The notes under the pieces are model-generated. The model was not told the origin of the DNA, made no database searches, and saw only the letters and a program-made list of their open reading frames with translations. Of a stretch of DNA of 64,000 nt, positions 9,023 through 17,949 are shown one piece after another. The stretch is from Mycobacterium kyogaense (GTDB lineage Bacteria; Actinomycetota; Actinomycetes; Mycobacteriales; Mycobacteriaceae), in NCBI RefSeq assembly GCF_003254575.1, contig NZ_QJUA01000014.1, forward strand, positions 1 to 64,000, read 5' to 3'. Position 1 is the first letter of the stretch, and every line of letters begins with the position of its first letter. The translations under genes and the position numbers were made by a program.

Positions 9023-10316
9023 ACTTCGCGACCTCCTCGGCGTCGACCTTCCCCGCGGCCGCGTCGGCGATGGCCGCCCCGAGGATTTCTGCCGCCCTGG
9101 CTGCCTGCGCTTCGGTGAGCACCAGTGGCGGGGTGATCTCGAGGACGTTGCCGCCGACGTAGTAGACGACCGCACCCAGCTCCCACGCACGGTAGACCAC
9201 CGAGGCGGCCAGCCGGGGGTCGCGGTCGCCGGTCGCGGGGTCGACGAGCTCGAGCCCGATCGCCAGGCCGCGACCCCGGACGTCGCCGATGCGGTCGCCG
9301 CCTGGGGCCGACGCGAGCGCGCGGAGGGCGTCGGCGAGCACGACTCCGACCGTCGCTGCATTGTCGATGAGCCCGTCCTCCACCAACGTCTTCAACACGG
9401 CGCGCCCGGCCGCGGTGCACACCGGGTTGCCCGCGGTGGTGAGCAGCGCTGCGGCGGGCGGATTGTCGAGGATCGCGGCGGGTCCGACTGCGGCGGACAG
9501 CGGCAGGCCGCCGCCGAGCACCTTGCCGAACGTGACAATGTCGGGCACCACGCCGTCATGGTCGAAGGCGTGCAGGGTGCCGGGCCTGCCCAGCCCCATC
9601 TTCACCTCGTCGCAGATCATCGGGACGTCGTGGCGTCGGCACAGCTCGTGCAGGCGGGCGAGGAACCCGTCCGGCGGTACCACGAGGCCGCCGTCGGACA
9701 GGATGGGTTCGACGATCAGGCAGGCCACCCGTCCGCCGGCGAGGTGTTGCTCGGCCAGCGAAAGGCAGTGCGCCACATCGGCGTCCACACCGTCCGGTCC
9801 GGGCCGGAACGGGTTGGGGTAGGGCAGGAACACCGCCTCTGGATCGGCGGGTACGCCCGCGTCGACGTGCACACCGGACACGCCCATCGCGACACCGACG
9901 CCGCCGTGATAGCTGTGTTCGAACGCCACCACGGTGGGCCGCCCGCTGGCATGTCGGCAGGCCCGCAGCGCGACATCGTTGGCGTCGGACCCGGCGTGGC
10001 CGAGATACACGCGCCGCTCACCGTCACCAGGGACCAGCGCGAGCAGGTCTTCGGCCAGCCCCACCGAATCGGGGTGGACGGCCGAGAGCCCGCCCGATCC
10101 CGGTGCCGTGCGGATGGCGCGGCTGACCGCGTCGGCGATCGCCGGGTGGCCGTGCCCCAGCCCGGACGCCGTCCACGTCGCCGACAGGTCCAATAGTTCG
10201 CGGCCGTCGGGGGTGACGAGGGTGCAGCCGTGCCCGGACTGCACTTCCAAGGGGAAGAAGCGCAGTTTCTCGATGCCGGCGATGACGGCCTCGTCGCGGG
10301 CGTAGAGCGTGCTCAC
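9009..10316 (-). CDS. Class III (omega) aminotransferase, GABA-transaminase-like
   Basis: 435 residues. It shows LGHGHPAI, GHAGSDAND, CDEVKMGLGR (Asp236 contacts the pyridine nitrogen) and DIVTFGKVLGGG, with Lys265 forming the PLP aldimine. Family members transfer the terminal amino group of GABA, ornithine, putrescine or beta-alanine to 2-oxoglutarate or pyruvate. It overlaps the permease stop upstream by 4 bases and the amidohydrolase start downstream by 14. The context suggests an omega-amino acid or diamine derivative as substrate; that is inference. Confidence 0.85.
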   Translation of the reverse strand: MSTLYARDEAVIAGIEKLRFFPLEVQSGHGCTLVTPDGRELLDLSATWTASGLGHGHPAIADAVSRAIRTAPGSGGLSAVHPDSVGLAEDLLALVPGDGERRVYLGHAGSDANDVALRACRHASGRPTVVAFEHSYHGGVGVAMGVSGVHVDAGVPADPEAVFLPYPNPFRPGPDGVDADVAHCLSLAEQHLAGGRVACLIVEPILSDGGLVVPPDGFLARLHELCRRHDVPMICDEVKMGLGRPGTLHAFDHDGVVPDIVTFGKVLGGGLPLSAAVGPAAILDNPPAAALLTTAGNPVCTAAGRAVLKTLVEDGLIDNAATVGVVLADALRALASAPGGDRIGDVRGRGLAIGLELVDPATGDRDPRLAASVVYRAWELGAVVYYVGGNVLEITPPLVLTEAQAARAAEILGAAIADAAAGKVDAEEVAKYAGW

Positions 10317-11833
10317 GCTGATCGGGTCGGGTCAGCGGTGCGTGGCGTCATGTCGAGTTCGAGCGCCAGCGATTCACCGACCCGCTTGGCGATTCCCGAA
10401 AGGGCGACCGCGATGATCAGGCCGAGGACACACCAGTAGAGCCCGAGCAACGGTGCCGCCGACCAGCTGTCGGCGTCTTTGACGTTGAACCAGAGCACCG
10501 TGACGATGACGACCGCGCCGAGCAGGGGCAGGACGAGGCCTGCGATCTTGCCCGCGCCGTTGTGTACGCGCATGAACTTCGGCGCCCCGATGAAGTAGGC
10601 GGCGGCGAGCTCGACGAGCAAATAGCACACCATCAGGCACACCGAGCCTGCGACGGCGAACAGGAAGTAGGCGTCGATCGCGTCGTTTCCGGTGCCCATG
10701 TCCGGCCAGCCGGTGGCCCCGCAGATCAGGTCGACGACGAGTGCGACGATGACCACGAGCCACGTGGCGCGCCGCGGCCCGCCGGTGTCGGCGTGTATGT
10801 GGGCCAATGCTTTCGGCCCGAACCCGTCTCGGCCGAACGCGTAGAGCATCCGGCCCGAGGTCGCTGACGTGGCGAGGTGGCAGCCGAATGCGGAGACGAT
10901 CGCGGTGAAGATGATGACGAGGCTGAACCACTGGCCGATGTAGGTACCGCCCAGATCGCCGAGGGTGTTGCCGGAGCTCTGGAACGCCTCCAAACCTGCT
11001 GCGTCGGTGCCGAATCCGACGACCTGGGCGAACATGACGACGACGAAGAGCACGCCGGTGAGGATCAGTGTCGCGGCCAGCGCTCGGGGGATGTTGCGCT
11101 TCGGGTCGTCGGTTTCTTCGCCCATGGAGGCACATGCCTCGAATCCGGCCCAGGACAGGAATGCGGCCACGACGCCGGCGAGCACCGCCGACCCGGAGAC
11201 GTCACCACCGGAGAAGGAGAACACGGAGAAGTCGATCCCCGTGGTGGGGGCACCACCTTGGGCGAAGATGGCCACCACGAGGACGATCATCGCCAGGATG
11301 CCGATGCCTTCGATCGCGAGCAGGATCTTCGCGAGCAGCTGAATGTCTCTGCCGGACAACAGGAACGAGATGACCGCACCGATGACGACGATCACAAGCC
11401 ACAGGACCTGGTAGGGGTTGTCGGTGCCGGGTTGCAGCGCGGCGATGAACGAGTTGACGAACGCCGCGGTGAGTGCGAGCGTCCCGATGGAGAACCCCCA
11501 GTACGCGCCCAGCATGGCGAAGCCGGAGAAGAACCCGGCACGCGGGCCGATGGTGCCGCCCACCAGTCCGTACGCGGAGCCGGCGTGGTTGAGGTGCCGC
11601 GTCAGGCGCACGAAGCTGTAGCCGACCAGCGAGACGCCGACCAGGCCGATGAGGAACACCAGCGGGATCGACTTGCCGACGGTTCCGATCAGCCCCTGCC
11701 CGTTGCCCGACATGGCCAGTGTCGGCCCGACCAGCGCAACGGACAGCGCGAGCGCGACCCAGAACGGGAGTCGGCGGTGCGGGATCTGATCGGGTGCATC
11801 CGATTGTCCTGCGGTCACGGGTGTCTCCTTCAT
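10313..11833 (-). CDS. APC superfamily amino acid/amine permease
   Basis: 506 residues with about 12 hydrophobic helices. The APC signatures are present: the unwound first helix (PTLAMSGNGQG), SAYGLVGGTIGP after helix 2, and ACASMGEETDDPKRNIPRA in the middle. Members import amino acids, polyamines or GABA by proton symport or exchange. It follows the GS-like gene after one base and overlaps the aminotransferase start, so it probably imports the substrate of this pathway. Confidence 0.85.
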   Translation of the reverse strand: MKETPVTAGQSDAPDQIPHRRLPFWVALALSVALVGPTLAMSGNGQGLIGTVGKSIPLVFLIGLVGVSLVGYSFVRLTRHLNHAGSAYGLVGGTIGPRAGFFSGFAMLGAYWGFSIGTLALTAAFVNSFIAALQPGTDNPYQVLWLVIVVIGAVISFLLSGRDIQLLAKILLAIEGIGILAMIVLVVAIFAQGGAPTTGIDFSVFSFSGGDVSGSAVLAGVVAAFLSWAGFEACASMGEETDDPKRNIPRALAATLILTGVLFVVVMFAQVVGFGTDAAGLEAFQSSGNTLGDLGGTYIGQWFSLVIIFTAIVSAFGCHLATSATSGRMLYAFGRDGFGPKALAHIHADTGGPRRATWLVVIVALVVDLICGATGWPDMGTGNDAIDAYFLFAVAGSVCLMVCYLLVELAAAYFIGAPKFMRVHNGAGKIAGLVLPLLGAVVIVTVLWFNVKDADSWSAAPLLGLYWCVLGLIIAVALSGIAKRVGESLALELDMTPRTADPTRSA

Positions 11834-11834
11834 C

Positions 11835-13160
11835 TCAGCAGGTCCACGCGAGCCGGACGGCGTCGCAGATCTGTGCGGGCGGCTGGTCGCCGTAGGTCTT
11901 CTGCTCGTATCGCCGCACGGCCACGAGGGCGTCGACGATGTCGCTGGTCAGCAGCTCTGCTGCGACCTGTGAGGTCTCCATCGCGTCGAGTGCCTCCGGC
12001 TGTGCCAGGGGCAGCGGGCGGGTCGCGATGTCCGACTGGGCCGGGTTCTCCGGGATCTCCTCCGGCAGGTCCATGGCCCGGTCGATTCCGCGCAGTGCGC
12101 TACCGAGTAAGGCCGCGGCGGCCAGGTAGGGGTTCGCGCTCGGGTCGATGAGCTTGAGCTCCATGTTGGCTCCGTGCGGATTTCCCGGCGTGGCGGCGAC
12201 GAATCGCACTGCAGCTTCGCGGTTCTCCAATCCCCAGCAGGCGGTCGCGCCGGCCCAGTTGCCCGGCTTGAGTCGCAGGGGTGAGACCACCGACCCGGCG
12301 TAGACACCGATCAGGTCGGGCAGGGTGTCGAGGACGCCGGCGATCGCGCGTGCGCCGTCGGCGCGCAGACCGTGCGGGCCGTCACCTCCCGACAGCAGTG
12401 GGCCGTCCGCGTCGGACAGGGAGAGGTGCAGGTGCGCCCCGTTGCCGGCGGCGCCGTCGAATGGCACCGGCGAGAACGAGATTCGCAGACCGTGACGGGA
12501 GGCGACGCGACTGAGCACGATCCGCGCGAGGATGACGGCGTCCGCCGTGGCCACGGGGGTATCCGGCGCCAGCGACATCTCGAGTTGATCGTGTCCGTAT
12601 TCGGTGTGCAGTTGCTCGACGGACAGGCCGGCACGTTCCGCGCTGGTGGCGAGGTCGACCAGGAAGGCCGACCGGTCCAGCGACGTCCTGATGCCGTACG
12701 GCGACCACGGCTCGCTGGTCGCGGGGCCGGCTTCGGCGGCCAGCATCGTGCATTCCAGCTCCGCGCCCATCTTCACCGCGAGGCCGCGATCAGCAGCCGC
12801 GCGTTCGGCCACCGCGAGCCGGGTGCGGGTGCACAGCGCCGCGGGCTCGCCGTACTGGTCGGTCAGTACGCCGGGCGCCCAGGCCACCCCGGCCTCGATG
12901 ACGCGCAGATCCTCGGCATCGATGCGGATTCGTAGATCGCCGGCCACCCCGATCGTGGGGGTGAACGCGATGCCGCTGTCGACGCAGAACACGCTCCACG
13001 AGGGGGAGACTCCCATCCCGGAACGGGTGAACGCTCCCAGCCGCGACACCGGTACGTACTTGGCTCTGGTCACGCCCGCCAGGTCCGTCACCGAGCCGGC
13101 GATGATCGCAACGCCTTCCTCACGCAGGATGTCGACGGCGGACAGGTCGGGATCCCCCAT
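11835..13160 (-). CDS. Glutamine-synthetase-like ligase (gamma-glutamyl-amine synthetase candidate)
   Basis: 441 residues starting at ATG 13160, about 10 bases after GAGGAG. It has the type I glutamine synthetase core: MGAELEC (Glu134 and Glu136, metal ligands), EYGHDQLEMSL, GNGAHLHLSL (the catalytic His region) and GANMELKLIDPSANPYLA. It lacks the C-terminal adenylylation region expected of true GlnA. Such paralogues (PuuA/GlnA3/GlnA4-like) ligate glutamate to polyamines or ethanolamine. Its company of permease, aminotransferase, amidohydrolase and decarboxylase favours that role over ammonium assimilation. It is the first gene of the leftward run and is divergent from the glutamine amidotransferase gene across an AT-rich promoter. 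Confidence 0.85.
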   Translation of the reverse strand: MGDPDLSAVDILREEGVAIIAGSVTDLAGVTRAKYVPVSRLGAFTRSGMGVSPSWSVFCVDSGIAFTPTIGVAGDLRIRIDAEDLRVIEAGVAWAPGVLTDQYGEPAALCTRTRLAVAERAAADRGLAVKMGAELECTMLAAEAGPATSEPWSPYGIRTSLDRSAFLVDLATSAERAGLSVEQLHTEYGHDQLEMSLAPDTPVATADAVILARIVLSRVASRHGLRISFSPVPFDGAAGNGAHLHLSLSDADGPLLSGGDGPHGLRADGARAIAGVLDTLPDLIGVYAGSVVSPLRLKPGNWAGATACWGLENREAAVRFVAATPGNPHGANMELKLIDPSANPYLAAAALLGSALRGIDRAMDLPEEIPENPAQSDIATRPLPLAQPEALDAMETSQVAAELLTSDIVDALVAVRRYEQKTYGDQPPAQICDAVRLAWTC

Positions 13161-13211
13161 GGGCAGCGCACTCCTCGAACCTCGTGGGCGGGCGGTCGGG
13201 TTCACGCTATG

Positions 13212-13251
13212 TCATAAATGTTTCAGAGTCTTTAACTTTCTCTGTTTATGA
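13212..13251. promoter_or_regulatory. Dyad in divergent AT-rich promoter
   Basis: Between the divergent GS-like and amidotransferase genes a 60-base AT-rich island carries nested inverted repeats. The outer pair is TCATAAA (13212-13218) with TTTATGA (13245-13251). The inner pair is CAGAG (13224-13228) with CTCTG (13240-13244). It is a good candidate operator for a local regulator such as the RpiR protein encoded two genes to the right. Confidence 0.45.
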
Positions 13252-13284
13252 TTGATTCATTAGATTCGACGAACGGGGATGCGG

Positions 13285-14079
13285 ATGTGCCGACTGCTGG
13301 GTGTCGCGTCGGCCGAACCGACGTCGGTGGCCGACACCGTGGGGGACGCGGTGCTCACCGATTTCCTGGCGCTGACGAAGATCCACGGCGACGGCTGGGG
13401 AGTGGCCTCGGTGTCGGAGCCCGATGATGTTCCCCGCGTGGAGGTTTCACCCGACAGTGCGATCGGCGATCCGCGCTTCGGCACGGCGGTCAAGGAATCC
13501 GCGCGCGCCTCGGTGGTGCACCTACGCTGGGCGACCAACGGGCTGGCGGTCCGGCCGGAGAATTCTCATCCGTTCGGCGCCGACGGGGTCGCGATGGCTC
13601 ACAACGGCTCCATCAAGCCGATGGCCGCACTGGACGGTCTGCTCGACCCTGCGATCGCTGCCACGCTGCGGGGGACCACCGACAGCGAGCGCTACTTCGC
13701 ACTGATCCGCCAGCATCGCCCCGCGTCTCCCGACCTCGCCGAGGCCGTGCGGCGGGCCGTCGCCCAACTGCGCGGCATCTATGCCGATGCCAGCCTCAAC
13801 GCCCTGGTGCTGGGTGAAGGCCGGCTCATCGCGGTGCACGCCCACGCCCGAAGTGTGTTGCTGGACGAGGACATCGAAGAGATCAGCGCCACCGATCTGC
13901 CCGCCGAACACCTCGAGGACTACTTCTCGTTACGGGTCGCCCGTCTCGACGACGGCACCGTGGTGATCGGCTCCACCGGATTCGGCGACCTGGACTGGCA
14001 ACCGTTGCCACCCGAGAGTGTGGTGGAAGTCGTGCTGAGCGATCTGTCGATGACGGTGCGGCCGATCATGGCAGATTGA
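13285..14079 (+). CDS. Class II glutamine amidotransferase (Ntn hydrolase)
   Basis: 264 residues if started at ATG 13285, giving MCRLLG with Cys2 as the N-terminal nucleophile after Met removal. An ATG six bases earlier would add two residues before the Cys and is therefore rejected. HGDGWG, HLRWATNG, NSHPF and the AHNGSI segment are the glutamine-binding and oxyanion motifs of the YafJ/EgtC-like class. It hydrolyses a glutamine or gamma-glutamyl amide bond. That fits its position next to a gamma-glutamyl ligase, where it could release the glutamyl group. Its stop overlaps a possible TTG start of the RpiR gene. Confidence 0.85.
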   Translation: MCRLLGVASAEPTSVADTVGDAVLTDFLALTKIHGDGWGVASVSEPDDVPRVEVSPDSAIGDPRFGTAVKESARASVVHLRWATNGLAVRPENSHPFGADGVAMAHNGSIKPMAALDGLLDPAIAATLRGTTDSERYFALIRQHRPASPDLAEAVRRAVAQLRGIYADASLNALVLGEGRLIAVHAHARSVLLDEDIEEISATDLPAEHLEDYFSLRVARLDDGTVVIGSTGFGDLDWQPLPPESVVEVVLSDLSMTVRPIMAD

Positions 14080-14084
14080 CCACC

Positions 14085-14951
14085 ATGACCGAACACAGCG
14101 AGTCGGTGGCGGCGCGGACCAGTGCCGCACTGGCCGGACTCAGCCGTGCCGAACGTCGGGTGGGCCGGGCGCTGCTGGCCGACTATCCCAGTGCGGGCCT
14201 GAGCAGTGCCGCCCGGCTCGCCGAGAGGGCCGAGGTGAGCCCGCCAACGGTGCTGCGTTTCGCACAGTCGCTGGGGTACGACGGGTTCGCCGGCCTGCAG
14301 GTGGCGCTGCGTGCCGAACTGACGCAGCAGTCCAGCGGGCCGCTGACCCGGCTCGCCGACGCTCCGCCGGCGGGTAGCCACCTCGATCGTCTTCTACATC
14401 AGGCGCGCACCCAGAACGAGTGCGCCGAACAGACATTGGCGCAGTTGCCGGCGGCGATGCTGGAGGCCGCGGTGTCGCTGCTGGCCGATGTCACGCGGCC
14501 ACTGCATCTCCACGGCGGCCGGTTCTCTCATCTGCTGGCCGTCTATCTCGCCGCCCATCTCGAACAGTTGCGGCCCGGCGTGCGGCTGCTCTCGGATCCC
14601 AAGGGCGCCGATCTCGGCACGATGATGGACCTCAGCCGGCGAGACGTGGTGGTGCTCTTCGACTATCACCGGTATCACCGCAGCGCCGCCGAACTCGCTG
14701 CCGATGTGCACCGGGCCGGCGCGACGCTGTTGCTCATCACCGACGACATGGCCTGCCCGGTGGCGCCGGATGCCGAGGTCGTGCTGGCCGCATCCAGCAC
14801 GGTCGGCACGGTCTACCAGAGCATGTCGGCGGGCTTCCTGCTCACCGAGCTGCTGATCCCGTTGGTGATGGACACGATCGGCGAGCCGGCGCGCACGCGG
14901 ATGGCGCTGTGGGAGGAGCGGCGGCGTGGCGAGGTGCTGGATCAGCGCTGA
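14085..14951 (+). CDS. MurR/RpiR family transcriptional regulator
   Basis: 288 residues from ATG 14085 (a TTG at 14076 overlapping the previous stop is the alternative). The N-terminal HTH (LSRAERRVGRALL then SPPTVLRFAQSLGYDGFAGL, about residues 18-75) and the C-terminal SIS sugar-isomerase fold (about 120-265, with HGGRFSHLLA and FDYHRY) define the family. It probably senses a phosphorylated small molecule. Candidates for control are the divergent amine operon and the kinase/phospho-lyase fusion, with which it converges. Confidence 0.85.
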   Translation: MTEHSESVAARTSAALAGLSRAERRVGRALLADYPSAGLSSAARLAERAEVSPPTVLRFAQSLGYDGFAGLQVALRAELTQQSSGPLTRLADAPPAGSHLDRLLHQARTQNECAEQTLAQLPAAMLEAAVSLLADVTRPLHLHGGRFSHLLAVYLAAHLEQLRPGVRLLSDPKGADLGTMMDLSRRDVVVLFDYHRYHRSAAELAADVHRAGATLLLITDDMACPVAPDAEVVLAASSTVGTVYQSMSAGFLLTELLIPLVMDTIGEPARTRMALWEERRRGEVLDQR

Positions 14952-14966
14952 GCAGCAGCTCTGCCG

Positions 14967-17849
14967 TCACCAGCCCGTCGTCAGGACGTGGTCCAGGCAG
15001 TCCACGAAGTAGTCCGCCGACTCCTTGGTCACGCACAGGGGCGGCTTGATCTTCAGCACGTTCAGGTAGTCGCCGGTGGGCTGCATGATCACCCCGAGGC
15101 TGAGGAGACGATCGCAGATCGCCGCGGTCTCTTCGGTCGCAGGCTCGAGTGTCTCTCTGTCGCGGACGAATTCGAGCCCCAGATACAGACCCGAGCCGTG
15201 CGCGGTGCCGACGATCGGATGCGTTTCGGCCAAGCCCATCAGCCGGTTCTTCAGATGTGCGCCGACGATACGGGCGTTCTCCTGCAGGCCCTCGGTCTGG
15301 ATCACGTCGAGGACGGCGAGGCCGATCGCCGACGACACCGGAGACCCACCCGTCGAGGAGAAGAAATAACCCTGGGACCGGTAGCGTGCCGCGATCGCGC
15401 GGCGGGTCACGACGATGCCGATGGGTTGCCCCGCGCCGACCGACTTCGCGACGGCCACGACGTCGGGGACCACGTTCTGCTGCTGGAATCCCCAGAACCA
15501 TTCGCCGAGGCGCCCGTACCCGACCTGTACCTCGTCGGCGATCGCGATGCCGCCGTGCCGGCGCACCGCGGTGTACACCTGCTCGAGGTATCCGTCAGGT
15601 AGGGCCACACCGCCGGCGTTGCCGAAGTAGGACTCGCAGATGAAGCCGGCCGGCGGCGTCCCCGCCTCGGCGAGCGCGTCGATCACCGCGACGGCCTCCG
15701 GCGCGTACTTCTCGGCGTCGGCGCCGCGATGCACTCCGCGGTAGCCGTTCGCGGCGTCGACGGTGTGCACCCACTCGGGCCGGGTGGCCAGCGCATTGGG
15801 ATTGTCCGCGATCGACGTCGACACCGCGTCACTGGCGAACGTCCAGCCGTGGTAGGCCTCGCGCATCGCGACGATGTCGGGTCGGCCCGTGGCGGCCATC
15901 GCGATCCGAATCGCGAGATCGGTTGCCTCGGAACCGGAGTTGACGAAGAAGACGGTGTCGAGTTCGTCGGGCAGGGTGGCCGAGACGCGTTCGGCGAAGT
16001 CGGCGATCCCGCGATAATTGAAGCGCGAGTTGGTGTTCAGCAGGCGCATCTGCCGGTGGGTGGCCTCCACCACCCTGGGATGGGCATGCCCGACGGACGT
16101 GACGTTGTTGACCATGTCCAGATAGACGCGACCATCGGTGTCGGCGAGGTACTCCCGCCACCCGCGTTCGATGCGGGGCGGTTCCGCGTAGTAGTGCTCC
16201 TGGACCTCGGCGAGGACCTGATGCCGGCGGACGAGTGTGTCGTCGCGGCGCTCGGCGGCCAGCGGTGGCAGTCCGATCAACGGGGCGGGGTCACCGGCCA
16301 CGCGGCGCCAGGCGTGGGCGTAGCGGGCATCGACCAGAAGCGGCACGGGGCCCTCGTTCGCACGGGTGAGCTGGATTTCGATCGGCGTATGCGCCGGCAG
16401 CGTCACTCCGTCGGGGGAGAAGCCGGTCAGGCGGACCACCTGGTCGGCAACCGAGATCGTGACGCCGTCATCAGCCGGCTCGAGTTCGGCGCCGGCGGGG
16501 ACGTCGAGGTCGGTGTCGCCCGCCAGCCACACCGTGAGCGCGGTGGGGACCGTCGCCGGGGCGGCAGGGGTGCGCATCGGAGCACCGGTGAGGCGCGGAT
16601 GCCATGCCGGAAGCACGACGGCCGAACTCCCCGACGCCAGCGCGGCCGCGGCTGCGTCGGCCAGGGTTGTCGGGTCCGACCAGCGGCCCTCGTCGTTGAG
16701 CGGCGCCGTCGTGCCGGCGTCGAGCACGGTCGCGTCGGCAATCTCGGCGATCAGGGGGGCTCCGCTCCACACCGGTCCGGGCCGGACGGCCATGTCCAAC
16801 CCGTCGCGGATCAGTGTGGTCATCACCGGAAAAGGCACCGACGCGGCCTGTTCGAGGATGCGGAGTTCACGGTCGAGTGCGGAATCGGCGTAGTCGTTCT
16901 GCCCGTCGATGCGCACTTGCTGACGACCGCTGAGCACCAGCACCACCCCGCGCAGGGCGACCAGCGGCCACAGGGCGTCGGCCTCGTCCTCGGTCAGTGG
17001 GCGCAGAGCATGGAACGCCCGGATCGCGGGCAACGCGTCGACCGGTGTGAAGCCGTCATGGTGCAGCAGCGAGGACACGGTGATGGCGATCTCGTTGACT
17101 GCCCACGATTCGGCGACGTCGCCGAAGTCGATGACGGCGTCGGGCACGGCGCACGGTCCGTGCGGCGCGACGACGTTGTCGTCTGTCAGGTCGAAGTGCC
17201 CGAGCTGCAGGGGAAGTCGGGACATGACGGGCGTGAGGTGTTGCGTCGCCCGCTCGGCGACAGAGCTGGCGAGCTCTGCGATGCGGGAGTCCGGTTCGTC
17301 GGGCAGCAGCGCCTCGATGACCCGGTCAGCATGGCGTAGGTCCCACTGCAAGACGCGGGTCGACGCCGGGTGGGTCATGTCGGACAGGGCCACGCTCACT
17401 TTCCCGGCGAGTTCACCCATTCGTGCGACCGTCGCGGGGGAGAGGTACGCCGATCCCATCAGCGTCGCACCGCCGATGAACTCGAGGACGCGGGCGTGCA
17501 GCCGACCCGCACTGGTGTGCCACCACGCGGACATCGGCCCCTGCGGGCCGACGACGACCCGGGGGATGCGCAGTGCGGGTTCGCGTTCGGCCACGGTGTC
17601 GGCGGCCAGGCCCTGCAGCTCGATCTCCGCTTCAGAGAAGACCGGGTTGGTCAGTTTCAGAACGCCGAGCGGTTCACCGGTGTCGTGATCGGTCACCAGG
17701 AAGTTCTGGTCCTGCTGACTTCCCAACTCTTTGAGATCGCCAATCATGGAGAAGATCTCGTGCAGGTGACGTCGGACCTCATCGGCACCGAGAGCCGGGG
17801 CGGGCAATTCGGTGCGTGCGAAGAAGTCGAAAACCTCGGTTTCGATCAT
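14967..17849 (-). CDS. Fused APH-type kinase and class III aminotransferase-fold phospho-lyase
   Basis: 960 residues from ATG 17849. Residues 1-330 are an aminoglycoside-phosphotransferase/homoserine-kinase-like domain with the catalytic loop GHFDLTDDN (His218, Asp220, Asn225) and DFGD at 241. Residues 350-540 form a linker domain, annotated as M23-like in related proteins, in which I see no zinc-peptidase motif. Residues 560-960 are a PLP domain with Lys802 in DVVAVAKSVG. Free-standing homologues are hydroxylysine kinase and the ethanolamine-phosphate or 5-phosphohydroxylysine phospho-lyases. The fused protein would therefore phosphorylate an amino alcohol and then eliminate phosphate and ammonia. 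The exact substrate is unknown. Confidence 0.85.
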   Translation of the reverse strand: MIETEVFDFFARTELPAPALGADEVRRHLHEIFSMIGDLKELGSQQDQNFLVTDHDTGEPLGVLKLTNPVFSEAEIELQGLAADTVAEREPALRIPRVVVGPQGPMSAWWHTSAGRLHARVLEFIGGATLMGSAYLSPATVARMGELAGKVSVALSDMTHPASTRVLQWDLRHADRVIEALLPDEPDSRIAELASSVAERATQHLTPVMSRLPLQLGHFDLTDDNVVAPHGPCAVPDAVIDFGDVAESWAVNEIAITVSSLLHHDGFTPVDALPAIRAFHALRPLTEDEADALWPLVALRGVVLVLSGRQQVRIDGQNDYADSALDRELRILEQAASVPFPVMTTLIRDGLDMAVRPGPVWSGAPLIAEIADATVLDAGTTAPLNDEGRWSDPTTLADAAAAALASGSSAVVLPAWHPRLTGAPMRTPAAPATVPTALTVWLAGDTDLDVPAGAELEPADDGVTISVADQVVRLTGFSPDGVTLPAHTPIEIQLTRANEGPVPLLVDARYAHAWRRVAGDPAPLIGLPPLAAERRDDTLVRRHQVLAEVQEHYYAEPPRIERGWREYLADTDGRVYLDMVNNVTSVGHAHPRVVEATHRQMRLLNTNSRFNYRGIADFAERVSATLPDELDTVFFVNSGSEATDLAIRIAMAATGRPDIVAMREAYHGWTFASDAVSTSIADNPNALATRPEWVHTVDAANGYRGVHRGADAEKYAPEAVAVIDALAEAGTPPAGFICESYFGNAGGVALPDGYLEQVYTAVRRHGGIAIADEVQVGYGRLGEWFWGFQQQNVVPDVVAVAKSVGAGQPIGIVVTRRAIAARYRSQGYFFSSTGGSPVSSAIGLAVLDVIQTEGLQENARIVGAHLKNRLMGLAETHPIVGTAHGSGLYLGLEFVRDRETLEPATEETAAICDRLLSLGVIMQPTGDYLNVLKIKPPLCVTKESADYFVDCLDHVLTTGW

Positions 17850-17889
17850 CAGATGCCTCGTCTCGACGGGGTGTCCCCACCTGGGGCGA

Positions 17890-17914
17890 CTAGAACATAC
17901 ACGGAAGGTTTTGC
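17890..17914. promoter_or_regulatory. Shared promoter motif, copy 1 (upstream of kinase/phospho-lyase fusion)
   Basis: CTAGAACATACAC-N4-GGTTTTGC lies about 40 bases before the fusion gene. The same arrangement, CTAAAACATACAC-N4-GGTTT, occurs at 20004-20029 before the amidase. Read on the minus strand it contains GTGTATGTT, which could also be a -10 region. The AAC-N11-GTT dyad fits a TetR-type operator. Confidence 0.5.
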
Positions 17915-17949
17915 GGGCACTAGAGTCCGTTTTCGCAGGTGATCGCACA

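Noticed and set aside
7841..10196. Long plus-strand open frames (to 9118 and from 8943)
   Set aside because: They lie opposite the amidohydrolase and aminotransferase genes with intact catalytic motifs, and have low-complexity His/Arg/Gly-rich translations.
10877..12151. 424-codon plus-strand frame rich in Asp/Glu/His
   Set aside because: It is a shadow of the permease and GS-like genes; its composition is that of an antisense of membrane-protein codons.
15729..17339. 536-codon open frame on the plus strand
   Set aside because: It is antisense to the kinase/phospho-lyase fusion, whose motifs are complete. The Gly/Arg/Val-rich composition is typical of a shadow frame.
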